From NCBI RefSeq assembly GCF_002973535.1, contig NZ_PVEP01000011.1, positions 1-64,000 on the forward strand: DNA of 64,000 nucleotides, given 5' to 3'. A program made the position numbers and the translations under genes. Positions within the stretch are counted from its first letter, which is position 1; the number at the start of each line of letters is the position of its first letter. Shown in pieces: positions 16,054-26,902 of the stretch. The notes beneath the pieces were generated by a model. It searched no databases. It had not been told where the DNA came from and saw only the letters and a program-made list of their open reading frames with translations. The DNA comes from Albidovulum denitrificans. GTDB lineage: Bacteria > Pseudomonadota > Alphaproteobacteria > Rhodobacterales > Rhodobacteraceae.

Positions 16054-19000
16054 TCAGATTTCTTCCACCAGAAGCACCCCCGCCATCGCCTTGATCGCGC
16101 CCTTGATCTGCGGATTGACGGGGAAATCGGGGCCGGTGGCGACCTCGACCTCTTCGCCCGTCTCGCGATTGGCGATGCAGAACAGGATCGGCCCGCGGGT
16201 GCGGATCTTCGCCTCTTCCCGGATGCGGTTCAGCAGCGCCGCGACCGAGGCGACGGCCTGATCGCTGTCGATATGGATGCGCAAGCCAGCGCCGCCCGCA
16301 TCGGCCACCACGCCTTCCATCGGCGCGGCGGACCGGGCGACGGGGTCGAACTGGCCTTCGTTGAAGCGCGCCTCAAGCGACATGACAACCTGCGGGGTCT
16401 GGTCGAAGACCCGGCGGCAGGCGTCGAAATCCTCGGGGAACAGGACAATCCCGGCGACCTGCCCCGAGGGGTCGGAGATGTTCATGCGGAAGAACCGCGT
16501 GCCGCGCGCGGATTTGCGTTCCTGAAGGCCGGAGACAAGGACACCGACACGCGCCACCGCCGCCCCGTCGCGTTCCGCCTTTTGTTGCAGATCGGCCAGC
16601 GTCATCAACCCCTTGCGCTTCAGCGCGGGGGCGTAGTCGTCCAGCGGGTGACCGGACAGATAGAAGCCGATCGCCTGATGTTCCTGCGCCAGCCGGTCGG
16701 CGGGCATCCAGTCATCGCAATTGGCCAGGCGCGGTTCGGGCAGGTCGTCCCCCGCCTCGCCAAAGAGCGACACCTGGGCCGAGGCGCGGCCTTCGTGAAT
16801 CGCCGCCGAATAGGCCGACAGCGCATCAAGCGCGCCGAAGACGCGGGCGCGGTTGGGGTCGAGTTGATCGAACGCACCGGCGCGGGCCAGCATCTCCAAG
16901 GGCCGCTTGCCGATCCGCTTCAGGTCGACGCGGCGGGCGAAGTCGAAGAGTGTCGCAAAGGGCTTGTCGCCCCCCGTCCCGTCGCGGCGCGCCTCGACGA
17001 TCATCCGCATCGCCTCGACGCCGACGTTCTTCAAGGCGCCCAGCGCATAGACGATCTGCCCGTCCGTCACCGAGAAGGTCGCGAGAGAGCGGTTGACGCA
17101 GGGCGGCACGATCCCGATCTCAAGCCCCCGGCGCACCTCCTCGGCATAAATCGCAAGCTTATCAGTCAGATGGATGTCGCAGTTCATCACGCCGGCCATG
17201 AATTCGACCGGGTGGTTCGCCTTCAGCCAGGCGGTCTGGTAGCTGACCACGGCATAGGCGGCGGCGTGCGATTTGTTGAAACCGTAGTTGGCGAATTTCT
17301 CAAGAAGGTCAAAGACTTCCCCGGCTTTCTTCTTATCGACGCCGTTCGCGGTTGACCCCTCGATGAACTTCGGCCGTTCCTTCGCCATCTCCTCGGCGAT
17401 CTTCTTGCCCATGGCGCGGCGCAGCAGGTCGGCGCCGCCAAGCGAATAGCCCGCCATGACCTGCGCGATCTGCATCACCTGTTCCTGATAGACGATGATA
17501 CCTTGCGTTTCTGCAAGGATGTGGTCGATGGAAGGGTGAATGGATTCAAGGTCCTTCACGCCGTTCTTCACGTCACAATAGGTCGGGATGTTCTCCATCG
17601 GGCCGGGACGGTAAAGTGCCACCAGCGCCACGATGTCCTCGATACAGGTGGGCTTCATGCGCCGAAGCGCATCCATCATGCCCGAGCTTTCCACCTGGAA
17701 CACCGCGACCGTCCTGGCGCTGGCGTAAAGGCGATAGGTCGGCTCATCCTCCAACGGGATGGCGTTGATCTGATCCTCCGCGCCCTCCGGTGGAACGTAC
17801 AGCTCCCGCCCGTCGGCGGCGATGTGCAGATGCCGGCCGCCGCCCCGGATCAGGTCCACGGCGTTCTGGATCACCGTCAGGGTCTTCAGCCCGAGGAAGT
17901 CGAACTTCACCAGCCCGGCCTGTTCGACCCATTTCATGTTGAACTGCGTCGCGGGCATGTCGGACCTTGGGTCCTGATAAAGCGGCACAAGCTCATCCAG
18001 CGGCCTGTCGCCGATCACCACACCGGCGGCGTGGGTGGAGGCGTTCCTGAGCAACCCTTCGACCTGCTGGCCGTAGTCCAGAAGGCGTTGCACGACCTCT
18101 TCGGCCTTCGCGGCTTCGCGCAGGCGGGGTTCGTCGGCCAGCGCCTTTTCGATGGAAACCGGCTTTACCCCTTCGACCGGGATCAGCTTCGACAGCCGGT
18201 CGACCTGGCCATAGGGCATCTGCAAGACGCGGCCCACGTCGCGGACGGCGGCCTTGGACAAAAGCGCGCCGAAGGTGATGATCTGGCCGACCTTCTCGCG
18301 CCCGTAGCGTTCCTGCACATAGCGGATCACCTCTTCGCGGCGGTCCATGCAGAAGTCGATGTCGAAGTCCGGCATCGAGACCCGTTCGGGGTTCAGGAAG
18401 CGTTCGAACAGCAGCGAATAGCGCAAGGGGTCAAGGTCGGTGATGGTCAGCGCATAGGCGACGAGCGAGCCCGCGCCCGACCCCCGCCCCGGCCCCACCG
18501 GAATGTCGTGATCCTTGCCCCATTTGATGAAGTCGGCGACGATCAGGAAGTAGCCGGGAAAGCCCATCTGCTCGATGATGCCAAGCTCGAAGTCCAGGCG
18601 TTTCTGGTAATCCTCGACACTGACGGCATGGGGGATGACAGCAAGGCGGGCCTGCAAGCCTTCGTTTGCCTGACGGCGCAGTTCCTGCACCTCGTCATCA
18701 GCGAAACGCGGCAGGATCGGCTTGCGCTTGTAGACGCCGAAGGTGCAGCGGCGCGCGATTTCTACGGTGTTTTCCAGCGCCTCGGGCAGATCGGCGAACA
18801 GCGCCGCCATCTCCTCGGGCGATTTCAGGTAATGCTGCGGCGTCAGGCGGCGGCGGGGTTCCTGCTGGTCGACATAGGCGCCCTCGGCGATGCAGATCAG
18901 CGCGTCATGCGCCTCATACATGTCCGGTTTCGGGAAGTAGACGTCATTGGTGGCGACCAGGGGCAGGTTCATCGCATAGGCCATGTCGATATGGCCGCGT

Positions 19001-19578
19001 TCGGTCGCCTGCTCGGCCTCGGTGTACTGCCCGCCCTCGCCCGGATGGCGTTGCAGTTCGACATAAAGCCGGTCGGGATAGATCGCGGCAAGGCGCAGCA
19101 TCAGCGCCTCGGCCTTGGCGACCTGACCGGCCTGCAAGAGCCGCCCGATGGGGCCATCCGGCCCGCCGGTCAGGCAGATCAACCCCTCCGCATGGCCCTG
19201 AAGCTCATCCACCGTCACATGCGGCAGCGTCCCGTCGCCCCGCAGATAGAGGCAGGTGTTCAGCTTCATCAGGTTCATGTACCCGGCTTCGTCCTGCGCC
19301 AGAAGGACGACGGGCGCGGGCGGGCGCGGCTTTTCGCCCTGCTGCGCGGGGTCATAGTCAAGCGAGAGCTGGCAGCCGACGATGGGCTGCACCCCGGCCC
19401 CCTTGGCCGAGACCGAAAACTCAAGCCCCGCGAACATGTTGTTGGTGTCGGTGACCGCGATGGCGGGCATGTTCATCTTGTCGCAAAGGCCGGGCAGCTT
19501 CTTCAGCCGCACCGCCCCTTCAAGCAGCGAGTATTCGGTATGAACGCGAAGGTGGATGAATCGGGGAGCGGTCGCCAT
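16054..19578 (-). CDS. dnaE: DNA polymerase III subunit alpha
   Basis: Catalytic subunit of the replicative polymerase (1174 residues; family about 1160). The N-terminal PHP domain begins [20 protein letters not shown]. The polymerase core contains the [20 protein letters not shown] nucleotide-binding stretch, the catalytic acidic motif [20 protein letters not shown], and [14 protein letters not shown]-like fingers ([20 protein letters not shown]). The helix-hairpin-helix region is [20 protein letters not shown]. The C-terminus has an OB fold ([20 protein letters not shown]) and a beta-clamp/tau-binding tail. It is DnaE1 rather than the error-prone DnaE2 (length and PHP domain). The ATG at 19578 opens the dnaE-PLD transcript. 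Confidence 0.97.
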   Translation of the reverse strand: MATAPRFIHLRVHTEYSLLEGAVRLKKLPGLCDKMNMPAIAVTDTNNMFAGLEFSVSAKGAGVQPIVGCQLSLDYDPAQQGEKPRPPAPVVLLAQDEAGYMNLMKLNTCLYLRGDGTLPHVTVDELQGHAEGLICLTGGPDGPIGRLLQAGQVAKAEALMLRLAAIYPDRLYVELQRHPGEGGQYTEAEQATERGHIDMAYAMNLPLVATNDVYFPKPDMYEAHDALICIAEGAYVDQQEPRRRLTPQHYLKSPEEMAALFADLPEALENTVEIARRCTFGVYKRKPILPRFADDEVQELRRQANEGLQARLAVIPHAVSVEDYQKRLDFELGIIEQMGFPGYFLIVADFIKWGKDHDIPVGPGRGSGAGSLVAYALTITDLDPLRYSLLFERFLNPERVSMPDFDIDFCMDRREEVIRYVQERYGREKVGQIITFGALLSKAAVRDVGRVLQMPYGQVDRLSKLIPVEGVKPVSIEKALADEPRLREAAKAEEVVQRLLDYGQQVEGLLRNASTHAAGVVIGDRPLDELVPLYQDPRSDMPATQFNMKWVEQAGLVKFDFLGLKTLTVIQNAVDLIRGGGRHLHIAADGRELYVPPEGAEDQINAIPLEDEPTYRLYASARTVAVFQVESSGMMDALRRMKPTCIEDIVALVALYRPGPMENIPTYCDVKNGVKDLESIHPSIDHILAETQGIIVYQEQVMQIAQVMAGYSLGGADLLRRAMGKKIAEEMAKERPKFIEGSTANGVDKKKAGEVFDLLEKFANYGFNKSHAAAYAVVSYQTAWLKANHPVEFMAGVMNCDIHLTDKLAIYAEEVRRGLEIGIVPPCVNRSLATFSVTDGQIVYALGALKNVGVEAMRMIVEARRDGTGGDKPFATLFDFARRVDLKRIGKRPLEMLARAGAFDQLDPNRARVFGALDALSAYSAAIHEGRASAQVSLFGEAGDDLPEPRLANCDDWMPADRLAQEHQAIGFYLSGHPLDDYAPALKRKGLMTLADLQQKAERDGAAVARVGVLVSGLQERKSARGTRFFRMNISDPSGQVAGIVLFPEDFDACRRVFDQTPQVVMSLEARFNEGQFDPVARSAAPMEGVVADAGGAGLRIHIDSDQAVASVAALLNRIREEAKIRTRGPILFCIANRETGEEVEVATGPDFPVNPQIKGAIKAMAGVLLVEEI

Positions 19579-19664
19579 GGAACAGGCGTAGCGCAGCGCG
19601 GGCCTCGGGGAAAGGCGGGGCGTGGCGATTTCGGCCGATCATGGCGGGGGACCGCCCGCGCGGC

Positions 19665-20483
19665 TCAGGGCGCGAGGTGATAGTCGGTCACGCTCAGGCG
19701 GCAATAGGGTTCATACCCGTCGGGATAGACATAGCCGATCTCGGCCGAGGCCGGGATACGGCGCGGGCCGATGCGGCGGTAATCCTTGAAATAGCCGCGC
19801 CAGGGGCGGCGATGCTCGGTCCCGTCGGGGTCGAGCGCGGGACGCTCCTTCGCCTCCATCTCGACAATGTCCCCCGCTGCGTCGAAGCGGAAGCTGACCC
19901 GCGCGGGGCCGGCGGGCGTGGCCATCCGCACCTCGGCGATATTGCGCGCGACAAGGCGCCATTCGAGGTCCGGGTTGCCCAGGATCGCGTCCGGCGCCCA
20001 GGGTAGTTCGGCGAGATAGCGGTAAGCCTCCCCCAGCGTCAGCGCAGGGCCAGAGGCCTCGGCCACGCGGATGGAGCCCAGAAGCCGCACCTCAAGCCGC
20101 CCTTCGCGCGCGACATAGGCATCAAGGATGCGCAGCTTCGGGAACGGCCCCCAGTCCTGCCGGCCCAGCCAGACGAAACCCGGCGCGCCGAGCGTGATCG
20201 CCTGCCAGGCGGCGACCTTTGCGAAGGGTCCGCCCTGTTTCGCCCGCAGCTCTCCCGTCTGGGTCAGGCTGGCGATGCGCAGCTTGGTGCCGCTTTCGGC
20301 CCCGCAGCGCACGGCAAATTCCAGCACCGGCTGCGGCAGCCCGGCGATCTTGCGCGGCAGCGGGCCTTCATGCAGCTTCGCCACCAGCCGCACCCCGCGC
20401 TTGCGGAACGCGCCGGACACCGCCACCTGCACGGCAAGGGCGATAATCAGGACCAGAAAGACGAAAGCGACGAATATCTGCAT
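19665..20483 (-). CDS. Membrane-anchored protein of unknown function (DUF6544-like)
   Basis: A 272-residue protein with one N-terminal hydrophobic segment (IFVAFVFLVLIIALAVQVAV, residues 3-22), then a soluble domain. The pattern PFAKVAAWQAITLGAPGFVW ... EAYRYLAELPWAPDAIL ... GYFKDYRRIGPRRIPASAEI GYVYPDGYEP resembles the uncharacterised DUF6544/DUF6920 family, which has the same arrangement of conserved Trp, Tyr and a Gly-x-Arg-x-Pro near the end. I infer a surface- or periplasm-facing beta-rich domain. It has no operon partner: dnaE starts 86 bases downstream on the same strand, and xdhA is divergent. The 270 bases upstream (20484-20753) hold no gene I can support. Confidence 0.6.
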   Translation of the reverse strand: MQIFVAFVFLVLIIALAVQVAVSGAFRKRGVRLVAKLHEGPLPRKIAGLPQPVLEFAVRCGAESGTKLRIASLTQTGELRAKQGGPFAKVAAWQAITLGAPGFVWLGRQDWGPFPKLRILDAYVAREGRLEVRLLGSIRVAEASGPALTLGEAYRYLAELPWAPDAILGNPDLEWRLVARNIAEVRMATPAGPARVSFRFDAAGDIVEMEAKERPALDPDGTEHRRPWRGYFKDYRRIGPRRIPASAEIGYVYPDGYEPYCRLSVTDYHLAP

Positions 20484-20753
20484 CGGGTACTATGCCTGCA
20501 AGGGTTTACCCCTTTGGCACCGATCTTACGCGACCTGCGGCGCAATACCAGCCAAGGTTGTTGCATACGGCGCAGAACTGCCTATTTTCGTACCATTTGC
20601 GAAGCACTTTCAGCATCCGCCTGAAAGGTAACGCTTGCCATGCGGGGGGCTTCTGGCGCTTCATACCGCAAGGGAGATGGCGCGCGATCCCGCTTTACGC
20701 CGCATCGGGCGGGCGCGCAGGGCCATATGAGGAGAAGGCGGCGGGTTCAGTTG

Positions 20754-22115
20754 ATGAACGACATCGCGTTTCTGTTGAACGGAACGCCGGTCCGCGTGTC
20801 AGGTGACGACCCGACGCGGACGCTGTTGCAATGGCTGCGCGAGGATCGCGGCCTGACCGGCACCAAGGAAGGCTGCAATGAGGGCGACTGCGGCGCCTGC
20901 ACTGTCATGGTGACGGACGCGGGCGGAACGCGGGCGCTGAACGCCTGCATCCTTTTCCTGCCGCAGCTTCACGGGCGCGCGGTGCGCACGGTCGAGGGGC
21001 TGAGCGGCCCGAAAGGCGAAATGCACCCGGTTCAGGCGGCGATGGTGGACCACCACGGCAGCCAGTGCGGCTTCTGCACACCGGGTTTCGTCATGTCGAT
21101 GGCGGCGGCACAGGTGAACGGCGCCACGGATCACGACGATTATCTGGCGGGCAACCTTTGCCGTTGCACCGGCTATGCGCCGATCGTGCGCGCGGCGGAG
21201 ACGGTGGCGGGGACAGAGGCGCCCGGCTGGATGGCCGGGGCGCTGCCCGAGGTGGGCGCGGCGCCATTCGCGCCGACCTCGTCGGATGAACTGGCAGCGT
21301 GGTACGCCGCGCATCCCGATGCCACGCTGATCGCGGGTGCGACGGATGTCGGGCTTTGGGTGACCAAGCAGCTTCGCGACCTGCCCAAGGTCGCCTTCCT
21401 GCACGCCTGCGCGGATTTGCAGAAGATCGAACGGGACGGCGACAGGCTGCGCATCGGCGCGGGCGTGACCATCGCGGCTTTGCGCAAGGCGGTGGCAGGG
21501 ACGCATCCCGCCTTCGCCGAACTGCTGCGCCGCTTCGCCTCGGAACAGGTGCGGCAGGCGGCGACCATCGGCGGCAACATCGCCAACGGGTCGCCCATCG
21601 GCGACACGCCGCCCGCGCTGATCGCGATGGGGGCGGTGCTGCATCTGCGCAAAGGCGAGACGCGGCGGGATATACCGCTTGAGGATTTCTTCCTCGACTA
21701 CGGCAAGCAGGACCGCGCAAAGGGGGAGTTTGTCGAGGCGGTGACGATCCCGGCCTCTGCCGCCGGTCTTGCCTGCCATAAGCTGTCGAAAAGGTTTGAT
21801 CAGGACATTTCCGCCGTCTGCGGATGCTTCGCGATCGGCGTGGAAGGTGGCAAGATCGCAAATGCCCGCATCGCCTTTGGCGGCATGGCGGGCATCCCGA
21901 AACGCGCGGCGGCCGTCGAGGCGGCGCTGGTTGGCCGCGACTGGACGCTTGCGACGGTGACCGCCGCCCTGCCCGCCTTTGCGTCGGATTTCGCGCCGAT
22001 GACGGATATGCGCGCCTCGGCGACCTACCGGCTTGAGGCGGCGCAAAACATGCTGATCCGCTATTTCCATGAACGCGAGGGACAGGCGGTGTCGGTTCTG
22101 GAGGTCACGCCATGA
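20754..22115 (+). CDS. xdhA: Xanthine dehydrogenase small subunit (2Fe-2S and FAD domains)
   Basis: XdhA (453 residues) passes electrons from the Mo site in XdhB through two 2Fe-2S clusters to FAD and NAD+. Cluster ligands are Cys41, 46, 49 and 65 ([14 protein letters not shown]) and Cys105, 108, 136 and 138 ([18 protein letters not shown]). The FAD domain follows ([40 protein letters not shown]) and then the CO-dehydrogenase flavoprotein C-terminal domain. The family is about 460 residues. The frame is open from 20640, but [10 protein letters not shown] at 20754 matches the family N-terminus; its SD is weak. XdhB starts within the stop codon (ATGA overlap). Confidence 0.95.
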   Translation: MNDIAFLLNGTPVRVSGDDPTRTLLQWLREDRGLTGTKEGCNEGDCGACTVMVTDAGGTRALNACILFLPQLHGRAVRTVEGLSGPKGEMHPVQAAMVDHHGSQCGFCTPGFVMSMAAAQVNGATDHDDYLAGNLCRCTGYAPIVRAAETVAGTEAPGWMAGALPEVGAAPFAPTSSDELAAWYAAHPDATLIAGATDVGLWVTKQLRDLPKVAFLHACADLQKIERDGDRLRIGAGVTIAALRKAVAGTHPAFAELLRRFASEQVRQAATIGGNIANGSPIGDTPPALIAMGAVLHLRKGETRRDIPLEDFFLDYGKQDRAKGEFVEAVTIPASAAGLACHKLSKRFDQDISAVCGCFAIGVEGGKIANARIAFGGMAGIPKRAAAVEAALVGRDWTLATVTAALPAFASDFAPMTDMRASATYRLEAAQNMLIRYFHEREGQAVSVLEVTP

Positions 22116-24433
22116 GCGTCGCAAAGCCCCTGCCGCATGATTCCGGCCCGCTGCACGTTTCGGGCCGGGCGCGCTATATCGACGACGTGCCGCTGCCCGC
22201 GAATACGCTGCACCTTGCCTTCGGCCTCGCGACCGTCGCGCATGGGGAGATTGCGTCGATGGACCTGTCGGCGGTGCGCGCCGCGCCGGGTGTGGTCGCG
22301 GTCTGGACCGCCGAAGACCTGCCCTTCGCCAATGATGTGTCCCCCTCCGTCCATGATGAACCGATGCTGGCCACGGGGACGGTGCATTACGTCGGCCAGC
22401 CGGTCTTCCTCGTCATCGCGGAAAGCCATCTTCAGGCGCGCAAGGCCGCCCGGCTGGGCAGGATCGACTACCGCGAACGGCCCGCGATCCTGACCGTCGA
22501 TCAGGCGCTTGCAGCCGACAGCCGTTTCGAAGACGGGCCGGTGATCTGGGAGAAGGGCGCGGCAGAGGCCGCCATCGCCGCCGCGCCGCATGTGATCGAA
22601 GGGCGCTTCGACATGGGCGGGCAGGAGCATTTCTATCTGGAGGGTCAGGCCGCCTTCGCGCTTCCCGCCGAGGGGGGCGTGGTGGTGCAATCCTCCACCC
22701 AGCACCCGACCGAGATCCAGCACAAGGTGGCCGAGGCGCTTGGGCTTTCGATGAACGCGGTCCGGGTCGAATGCCGCCGCATGGGCGGCGGGTTCGGTGG
22801 CAAGGAAAGCCAGGGCAATGCGCTGGCCGTGTCCTGCGGGCTGGTGGCGCATCTGACGGGGCGGCCCGCCAAGATGCGCTATGACCGCGACGACGACATG
22901 GTCATCACCGGCAAGCGTCACGATTTCCGTATCGAATACCGCGCGGGGGTCGATGAGACGGGCCGCATCCTTGGTATCAGCTTCCGCCACCTCGTGCGCT
23001 GCGGCTGGAGCCAGGACCTGTCGCTGCCGGTCGCGGACCGGGCGATGCTGCATGCGGACAATGCCTATCTTCTGGAAAACGTGCGGATCGAGAGCCACCG
23101 GCTGAAGACCAACACCCAGTCCGCCACCGCCTATCGCGGCTTTGGCGGGCCGCAGGGGATGCTGGGGATCGAACGCGCGATGGATCACATCGCGCATGAG
23201 CTGGGGCTTGATCCGCTCGCGCTCAGGCGGGCGAATTACTATGCCGAGGCGCCGGGGGCGTCGCCCCCGGACCCCCAGAGTATTTCGACAACGAAGAAGC
23301 AGACGACGCCCTATCACATGGAGGTCGAGGATTTCATCCTGCACGCGATCACCGACCGGCTGGAGGCGGCGAGCGATTTCGCCGCGCGGAAGGCGGCGGT
23401 GGCGACGTGGAATGCGGGGAATGCGATCCTGAAGAAGGGTATCGCGCTGACGCCGGTGAAGTTCGGCATTTCCTTCACGCTGACGCATTTGAACCAGGCC
23501 GGTGCGCTGGTCCATGTCTATCAGGATGGCTCCATCCACCTGAACCACGGCGGGACCGAGATGGGACAGGGACTGTTCCGCAAGGTGGCGCAGGTGGCGG
23601 CGTCCTCCTTCGGGGTGGACATTGCGACGGTGGCGATCACGGCCACGGATACCGGCAAGGTGCCGAACACCTCGGCCACGGCGGCCTCCTCCGGGTCGGA
23701 CCTGAACGGGATGGCGGTGAAGGCCGCCTGCGACACGATCCGGGGGCGGATGGCGGAATTTCTGGCGCGCGAGCATCAGACGATCCCCGCCAAGGTGCAT
23801 TTCGAGAATGGCCGGGTCTTTGTCGGCGGCGATGAGATCGGCTTTGCCGAGGCGGTAGCGCGTTGCTATGAGGGGCGGGTGAGCCTGTCCTCGACCGGGT
23901 TTTACGCCACGCCGAAGGTCAGTTGGGACCGCAAGGCGGGGCGCGGGCGGGCGTTTTACTACTTCGCCTATGGCGCGGCGGTGAGCGAGGTGGTGATCGA
24001 CACGCTGACCGGGGAAAACCGCATCCTGCGCACCGATATCCTGCATGATTGCGGCGCCTCGCTGAACCCGGCCATCGACATCGGCCAGATCGAGGGCGGT
24101 TTCGTGCAGGGCGCGGGCTGGCTGACGACGGAGGAACTGGTCTGGGACGACAGGGGGCGGCTCAGGACCCATGCGCCATCGACCTACAAGATCCCGGCCT
24201 GTTCGGACCGGCCGCGCATCTTCAACGTGACGCTGTGGGATGGCGAGAACCGGGAGGAGACGATCTATCGCTCGAAGGCCGTGGGAGAGCCGCCCTTCAT
24301 GCACGGGATTTCGGTCTTTTCGGCGCTGGGCGCGGCCTGCGCCGCCTGCGGACCGCATTTCCCGGACCTTCAGGCGCCCGCGACAGCCGAGGCGGTTCTG
24401 GCCGCCGTGAAGCGCGCAAGGGGGGCCGCATGA
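22112..24433 (+). CDS. xdhB: Xanthine dehydrogenase large subunit (molybdopterin-binding)
   Basis: Catalytic subunit (773 residues) that hydroxylates hypoxanthine and xanthine to urate at a molybdenum centre. It is highly similar to the Rhodobacter enzyme: [59 protein letters not shown], and [20 protein letters not shown]. The catalytic glutamate is in [12 protein letters not shown] (Glu726; Glu730 in R. capsulatus by my alignment). Residues about 380-397 ([18 protein letters not shown]) are a variable linker, here encoded by a palindromic repeat module (23252-23300). It overlaps xdhA and xdhC by 4 bases each. The cofactor must be sulfurated by XdhC, encoded next. Confidence 0.97.
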   Translation: MSVAKPLPHDSGPLHVSGRARYIDDVPLPANTLHLAFGLATVAHGEIASMDLSAVRAAPGVVAVWTAEDLPFANDVSPSVHDEPMLATGTVHYVGQPVFLVIAESHLQARKAARLGRIDYRERPAILTVDQALAADSRFEDGPVIWEKGAAEAAIAAAPHVIEGRFDMGGQEHFYLEGQAAFALPAEGGVVVQSSTQHPTEIQHKVAEALGLSMNAVRVECRRMGGGFGGKESQGNALAVSCGLVAHLTGRPAKMRYDRDDDMVITGKRHDFRIEYRAGVDETGRILGISFRHLVRCGWSQDLSLPVADRAMLHADNAYLLENVRIESHRLKTNTQSATAYRGFGGPQGMLGIERAMDHIAHELGLDPLALRRANYYAEAPGASPPDPQSISTTKKQTTPYHMEVEDFILHAITDRLEAASDFAARKAAVATWNAGNAILKKGIALTPVKFGISFTLTHLNQAGALVHVYQDGSIHLNHGGTEMGQGLFRKVAQVAASSFGVDIATVAITATDTGKVPNTSATAASSGSDLNGMAVKAACDTIRGRMAEFLAREHQTIPAKVHFENGRVFVGGDEIGFAEAVARCYEGRVSLSSTGFYATPKVSWDRKAGRGRAFYYFAYGAAVSEVVIDTLTGENRILRTDILHDCGASLNPAIDIGQIEGGFVQGAGWLTTEELVWDDRGRLRTHAPSTYKIPACSDRPRIFNVTLWDGENREETIYRSKAVGEPPFMHGISVFSALGAACAACGPHFPDLQAPATAEAVLAAVKRARGAA
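23252..23300 (+). repeat. Palindromic repeat module inside xdhB
   Basis: CCGGGGGCG and CGCCCCCGG (23252-23270) form a near-perfect hairpin around one T. They are followed by GACCCCCAGAG, then TATTTCGACAACGAAGAAG. The second part resembles the tail of the element at 50761-50793 (TATTTCGGGCAAGATGAAAG). It is read in frame as a Pro/Ser/Thr linker. Two related copies in one window suggest a dispersed family; genome-wide number is unknown. Confidence 0.6.
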
Positions 24434-25395
24434 GTTTCGACCGCGAGGGCCTGGGACGGCTGGTGGCGGCGCATGGCGCGGTGGTCCGCGTCGTGCTGGC
24501 CGGGACCGCCGGATCGGCCCCGCGCGAGGTGGGCGCTGCGATGGTGGTCTGGGCCGGGGGGCAGGACGGCACGATCGGCGGCGGCGCGCTGGAATATGAG
24601 GCAGCGGCACGGGCGCGGGCGATGCTGGCCACGGGCGCGGACCGGCTGGACAGGGTGCCGCTTGGGCCGGCGTTGAACCAGTGCTGCGGCGGGGCGGTGG
24701 TACTGCTGTCCGAGGTCTGGGACGCGGCGCGGCTGGCGGGGCTCGGCGATATCGTGGCGCGGCCGATGCCGGGCGCCGGGGCCGCGATGCCGCTGAAGGT
24801 TGCGAACCGGCTTCGGGCAGCGCGGAACGGGACGCGGCCCGTTATCGCGGAAGCGCTACAGGGCTGGATGATCGAGCCGGTCGCCACCCCGGCGCGCGAG
24901 ATCTGGATCTGGGGCGCGGGGCATGTGGGGCGGGCGCTGGTGGCGGTTTTGTCCCCCCTGCCCGGCCTGCACCTGACATGGATCGACACCGATGCCGCGC
25001 GCTTTCCCGAGGTACCGCAGGGCGTTACCCAAAGGATCGTGGCCAACCCCGCCGATCTGGTGGCGGAAGCCCCGCGCGGGGCGGAGCATCTGGTCCTGAC
25101 TTTCAGCCACGCGCTTGACCTTGAACTGTGCCACCGCCTGCTGGGCCATGGCTTCGCGCAGCTTGGTCTGATCGGGTCGGACACCAAATGGGCGCGGTTC
25201 CGGTCGCGGCTGGCATCCCTTGGCCATCCGCCCGCACAAATTTCGCGCATCCGCTGCCCGATCGGGCAAAAGGGGCTGGGAAAGCATCCGCAGGCGATTG
25301 CGGTCGGGGTCGCCTGCGACGTACTGACGACACAAAACAACAAGACCGAAACGGGGAGTGGACACAATGGCGAGGGACGTGCTGCTGGGCCTTGA
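24430..25395 (+). CDS. xdhC: Xanthine dehydrogenase accessory protein XdhC
   Basis: XdhC (321 residues) binds the molybdenum cofactor, promotes its sulfuration and hands it to XdhB. The N-terminal XdhC/CoxI domain shows VVRVVLAGTAGSAPREVGAA and DGTIGGGALEYEAAARARAM, plus NQCCGGAVVLLSEVW with its conserved Cys pair. The C-terminal Rossmann half has IWIWGAGHVGRALVAVLSPL and TFSHALDLELCHRLLGHGFA, then LGLIGSDTKWARFRSRL. It overlaps xdhB by 4 bases (ATGA). Its last ten codons overlap the start of the ABC ATPase gene by 29 bases in another frame. That ties the Mo enzyme to the importer as one transcript. Confidence 0.95.
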   Translation: MSFDREGLGRLVAAHGAVVRVVLAGTAGSAPREVGAAMVVWAGGQDGTIGGGALEYEAAARARAMLATGADRLDRVPLGPALNQCCGGAVVLLSEVWDAARLAGLGDIVARPMPGAGAAMPLKVANRLRAARNGTRPVIAEALQGWMIEPVATPAREIWIWGAGHVGRALVAVLSPLPGLHLTWIDTDAARFPEVPQGVTQRIVANPADLVAEAPRGAEHLVLTFSHALDLELCHRLLGHGFAQLGLIGSDTKWARFRSRLASLGHPPAQISRIRCPIGQKGLGKHPQAIAVGVACDVLTTQNNKTETGSGHNGEGRAAGP

Positions 25396-26902
25396 GGGGA
25401 TCAGCAAGACCTATCCCGGCGTGAAGGCCAATGACGGCGTGTCGTTTTCCATCGGCGCGGGCGAGGTTCATGCGCTTCTGGGCGAAAACGGCGCGGGCAA
25501 GTCCACGCTGGTCAAGATGATCTACGGCCTCGTGAAGCCCGATGAGGGGCGGATGACGCTGCGCGGTCAGCCCTATGCCCCGCCCGAGCCACGCGCGGCA
25601 CGGGCGGCGGGCGTGGCGATGGTGTTTCAGCATTTCAGCCTTTTCGACGCGCTGAACGTGGCCGAGAACGTGGCCCTTGGCATGGACAATCCGCCCCCGA
25701 TGCGGGCGCTTGAGGGGCGTATCCGGGAGGTGTCGGAAGGCTATGGCCTGCCGCTTGACCCTGCCCGGCTGGTGGGGGACCTGTCGGCGGGGGAACGGCA
25801 GCGGGTGGAAATCATTCGCTGCCTGTTGCAGGACCCGAAACTTCTCATCATGGACGAACCGACAAGCGTTCTGACCCCGCAGGAGGTGGACATCCTGTTC
25901 GGCACGCTGCGGCAGTTGGCCGCCGAGGGGACCTCGATCCTCTACATCAGCCACAAGCTTGAGGAGATAAAGGCGCTCTGCGATGAGGCGACGATCCTGC
26001 GCCGGGGCAAGGTGGTCGGCACCTGCACCCCGCGCGAAAAATCGGCGCGCGAGATGGCAGAGATGATGGTCGGCGCAACGCTGAACGTGCCGAAGCGGGC
26101 GGGGAAGGAGCCGGGGCCGGTCGCGCTGAAGGTACAAGAGCTTTCCGTCGCCTCGCCCTCGGCCTTCGGGACCAGCCTGAAAGGGGTGAATTTCGAGGTC
26201 CGGCAGGGTGAGGTTCTGGGTATCGGCGGTGTCGCGGGCAACGGGCAGGATGAATTGCTGCTGGCGCTGTCGGGCGAACTTCGCACGCCCCGCGACACGG
26301 TGCAGATCCATGGGCGCGGGATCGGCGACAGCGGGCCGAACGACCGGCGGCGCGATGGCATCTGCGCGGCCCCCGAGGAGCGGCTGGGCCATGCCGCCGC
26401 CCCGGACATGAGCCTGACGGAGAACGCGCTTCTGTCGGGCGCCGTGCGGCGCGGGTTGACGAAGCGGGGCTTCATCGACTGGGCCAGGACGCGCGACTTC
26501 GCCGAGGATGTGGTCAGGACATTCGACGTGCGCACCCCCGGCATCGGCACGGCGGCCCGCGCGCTTTCGGGCGGCAACCTTCAGAAATTCGTCCTTGGCC
26601 GCGAGATCATGCAGGAACCGGAGGTCATCGTCGTCAACCAGCCGACATGGGGCGTGGACGCGGCGGCGGCGGCCTTTATCCGGCAGGCGCTTCTGAACCG
26701 CGCCGAGGCGGGGGCGGCGGTTGTCGTCATCAGCCAGGACATCGACGAGATCATGGAGATCGCCGACCGCTTCGCCGCGCTGAACGAAGGGCGCCTGTCC
26801 GAGCCGGTGCCGACACAGGGCCTGACCATCGACCAGATCGGGCTGATGCTGGGCGGTGCGCATGGCATGCATCAGGCGGAGGTGTCCCATGTTCACGCTT
26901 GA
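25367..26902 (+). CDS. ABC transporter ATP-binding protein, BMP/purine-type (two ATPase domains)
   Basis: A 511-residue tandem ATPase of the sugar/nucleoside importer class. The first domain has Walker A LLGENGAGKSTLVKMIYGLV, signature DLSAGERQRVEIIRCLL and Walker B LLIMDEPTSVLTPQEV. The second is degenerate: the Walker A position reads GVAGNGQDELLLALSG, lacking the Lys-Ser/Thr pair, though signature ALSGGNLQKFVLGREIM is kept. This asymmetry is normal for the RbsA/NupA-like class. The start at 25367 has GGGGAG 9 bases upstream; a GTG at 25358 is also in frame. With two permeases, a BMP-family binding protein and xdhABC in front, a purine base or nucleoside substrate is likely. Confidence 0.92.
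   Translation: MARDVLLGLEGISKTYPGVKANDGVSFSIGAGEVHALLGENGAGKSTLVKMIYGLVKPDEGRMTLRGQPYAPPEPRAARAAGVAMVFQHFSLFDALNVAENVALGMDNPPPMRALEGRIREVSEGYGLPLDPARLVGDLSAGERQRVEIIRCLLQDPKLLIMDEPTSVLTPQEVDILFGTLRQLAAEGTSILYISHKLEEIKALCDEATILRRGKVVGTCTPREKSAREMAEMMVGATLNVPKRAGKEPGPVALKVQELSVASPSAFGTSLKGVNFEVRQGEVLGIGGVAGNGQDELLLALSGELRTPRDTVQIHGRGIGDSGPNDRRRDGICAAPEERLGHAAAPDMSLTENALLSGAVRRGLTKRGFIDWARTRDFAEDVVRTFDVRTPGIGTAARALSGGNLQKFVLGREIMQEPEVIVVNQPTWGVDAAAAAFIRQALLNRAEAGAAVVVISQDIDEIMEIADRFAALNEGRLSEPVPTQGLTIDQIGLMLGGAHGMHQAEVSHVHA

Noticed and set aside
14794-17355. 853-residue plus-strand frame opposite the PLD gene and dnaE
   Set aside because: It spans two real genes on the other strand, has no SD, and its translation shows no recognisable motif.
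22061-24610. 849-residue minus-strand frame opposite xdhB
   Set aside because: Shadow of xdhB with typical low-complexity Arg/His/Pro content and no SD.
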